A DNA stretch of 39,489 nt from an uncultured Bacteroidales bacterium. GTDB lineage: Bacteria; Bacteroidota; Bacteroidia; Bacteroidales; UBA4417. Below, in pieces: positions 39,066 through 39,489 of the stretch. The first letter of the stretch is position 1, and each line of letters opens with the position of its first letter. Below the pieces are notes generated by a model. It made no database searches, was not told the origin of the DNA, and saw only the letters and a program-made list of their open reading frames with translations. The position numbers and the translations under genes were made by a program. The DNA is taken from positions 1 through 39,489 of the forward strand of contig CAIRHD010000584.1 of the NCBI GenBank assembly GCA_903878265.1, given 5' to 3'.

Positions 39066-39422
39066 TTAATGATCAACATGTTCAGGATCATCTGGTTTTT
39101 TGCAGCAAGGGGATAAAGCAGCATACGCTTTAGGATCTGCAAACGTATCATCGGCATCATAACCAATGGCATTTATGGCTTTGCGTATCTTTTCGGGAGT
39201 AGTTTTGCCCGGTTTATAGGTAACTGTAAGCACTTTGTCCTCAAGGTTCAAATCTGAGTTGGTAACACCTTTTTCATAAGCCATCGCAGTTTCGATACGG
39301 GTTTTACACATTCCGCATTGAGCAGATGTTTTAATCTTTATTTCTTCGGTTTTTTTCTGGGCAAAGGCTGTGGAAACCGAAAATAAGGCAACCAAAGCTA
39401 CAATTGACAATAATTTCTTCAT
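39066..39422 (-). CDS. Secreted heavy-metal-associated (HMA) domain protein
   Basis: A 118-residue exported protein. The signal peptide is MKKLLSIVALVALFSVSTAF with cleavage after AQ. The HMA fold follows: KTEEIKIKTSAQCGMCKTRIETAM, with the metal-binding CGMC (Cys36, Cys39), then NSDLNLEDKVLTVTYKPGKTTPEKIRKAINAIGYDAD. The tail PCCKKPDDPEHVDH adds two Cys and two His that could join in binding. Family members carry Cu(I) or Hg(II); which metal applies here is not known, and no efflux ATPase or mer gene is in view. I prefer ATG 39422 over the in-frame ATG 11 codons upstream, since the signal peptide begins there. Confidence 0.9.
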   Translation of the reverse strand: MKKLLSIVALVALFSVSTAFAQKKTEEIKIKTSAQCGMCKTRIETAMAYEKGVTNSDLNLEDKVLTVTYKPGKTTPEKIRKAINAIGYDADDTFADPKAYAALSPCCKKPDDPEHVDH

Positions 39423-39452
39423 GGTTGATAACTTTTCATTAACATTTATCTG

Positions 39453-39460
39453 CAAAAATA
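39453..39460 (-). promoter_or_regulatory. -7 box of the HMA gene
   Basis: Minus-strand TATTTTTG (plus CAAAAATA) fits TAnnTTTG, 30 bases upstream of the ATG. It also rules against the upstream in-frame ATG at 39455, which overlaps the box. Confidence 0.6.
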
Positions 39461-39489
39461 GAAAATTTAATTTTACTCCGGTCTTATTA

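Noticed and set aside
1-39489. tRNA or rRNA genes
   Set aside because: No cloverleaf with conserved TTC-G and anticodon-arm features and no rRNA core sequence were seen by reading; a covariance search could still find something missed.

Overview
The window is chromosomal DNA from a member of the Bacteroidota. Several things point there: promoters with the phylum's TAnnTTTG -7 box in front of purB, smpB, the LUD gene and the thiamin-riboswitch receptor; a TonB-dependent receptor with an N-terminal carboxypeptidase-like domain; a head-GIN (DUF2807) surface protein; a FISUMP-domain lipoprotein; and Asp-box (sortilin-type) secreted repeats. I cannot assign a family. No rRNA, tRNA, transposase, integrase or CRISPR array was recognised.

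Layout. (1) 1-1210: 3' part of metK. (2) 1495-17988: a signalling block of six large proteins. Five are on the minus strand: a CheB-CheR-PAS protein, a membrane PAS histidine kinase, a REC-PAS-GAF hybrid kinase, a REC-GAF-PAS regulator and a CHASE-PAS HisKA_2 kinase. A divergent REC-kinase-REC hybrid is on the plus strand. None has a DNA-binding, cyclase or diguanylate-cyclase output domain, and no flagellar or chemoreceptor gene is present. (3) 18310-21009: a GIN/beta-barrel surface protein and a YebC-family factor. (4) 21010-21835: a gene-free stretch packed with palindromes and dispersed repeats. (5) 21836-27062: a two-gene ABC exporter, a secreted protein, an LUD-domain protein and purB. 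(6) 27205-29815: an AT-rich accessory islet of small minus-strand genes (broken higB with intact higA, a secreted protein, a FISUMP lipoprotein). They are separated by imperfect palindromes with GCTAAC/GTTAGC ends that resemble integron attC sites, but no integrase is in view. (7) 30332-32971: promoter, TPP riboswitch and a TonB-dependent receptor, which together predict thiamin or thiamin-precursor uptake. (8) 33118-39422: smpB, a giant Asp-box repeat protein, a LolA-like secreted protein, a YhdH-type reductase and a secreted heavy-metal-associated protein.

A second layer lies between the genes. At least ten intergenic regions carry short tandem arrays with different words. The clearest have 14- or 21-base periods, one adds an 8-base block, and others are looser. 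One pair of 14-base arrays brackets smpB in inverted orientation. A separate ~100-base dispersed element occurs three times (15999-16220, two copies; 21257-21345, inverted), and one copy appears to have been interrupted by a REP-like palindrome. The strongest candidates for something undescribed are the attC-like cassette islet, this family of word-array intergenic repeats, and the output-less signalling block.
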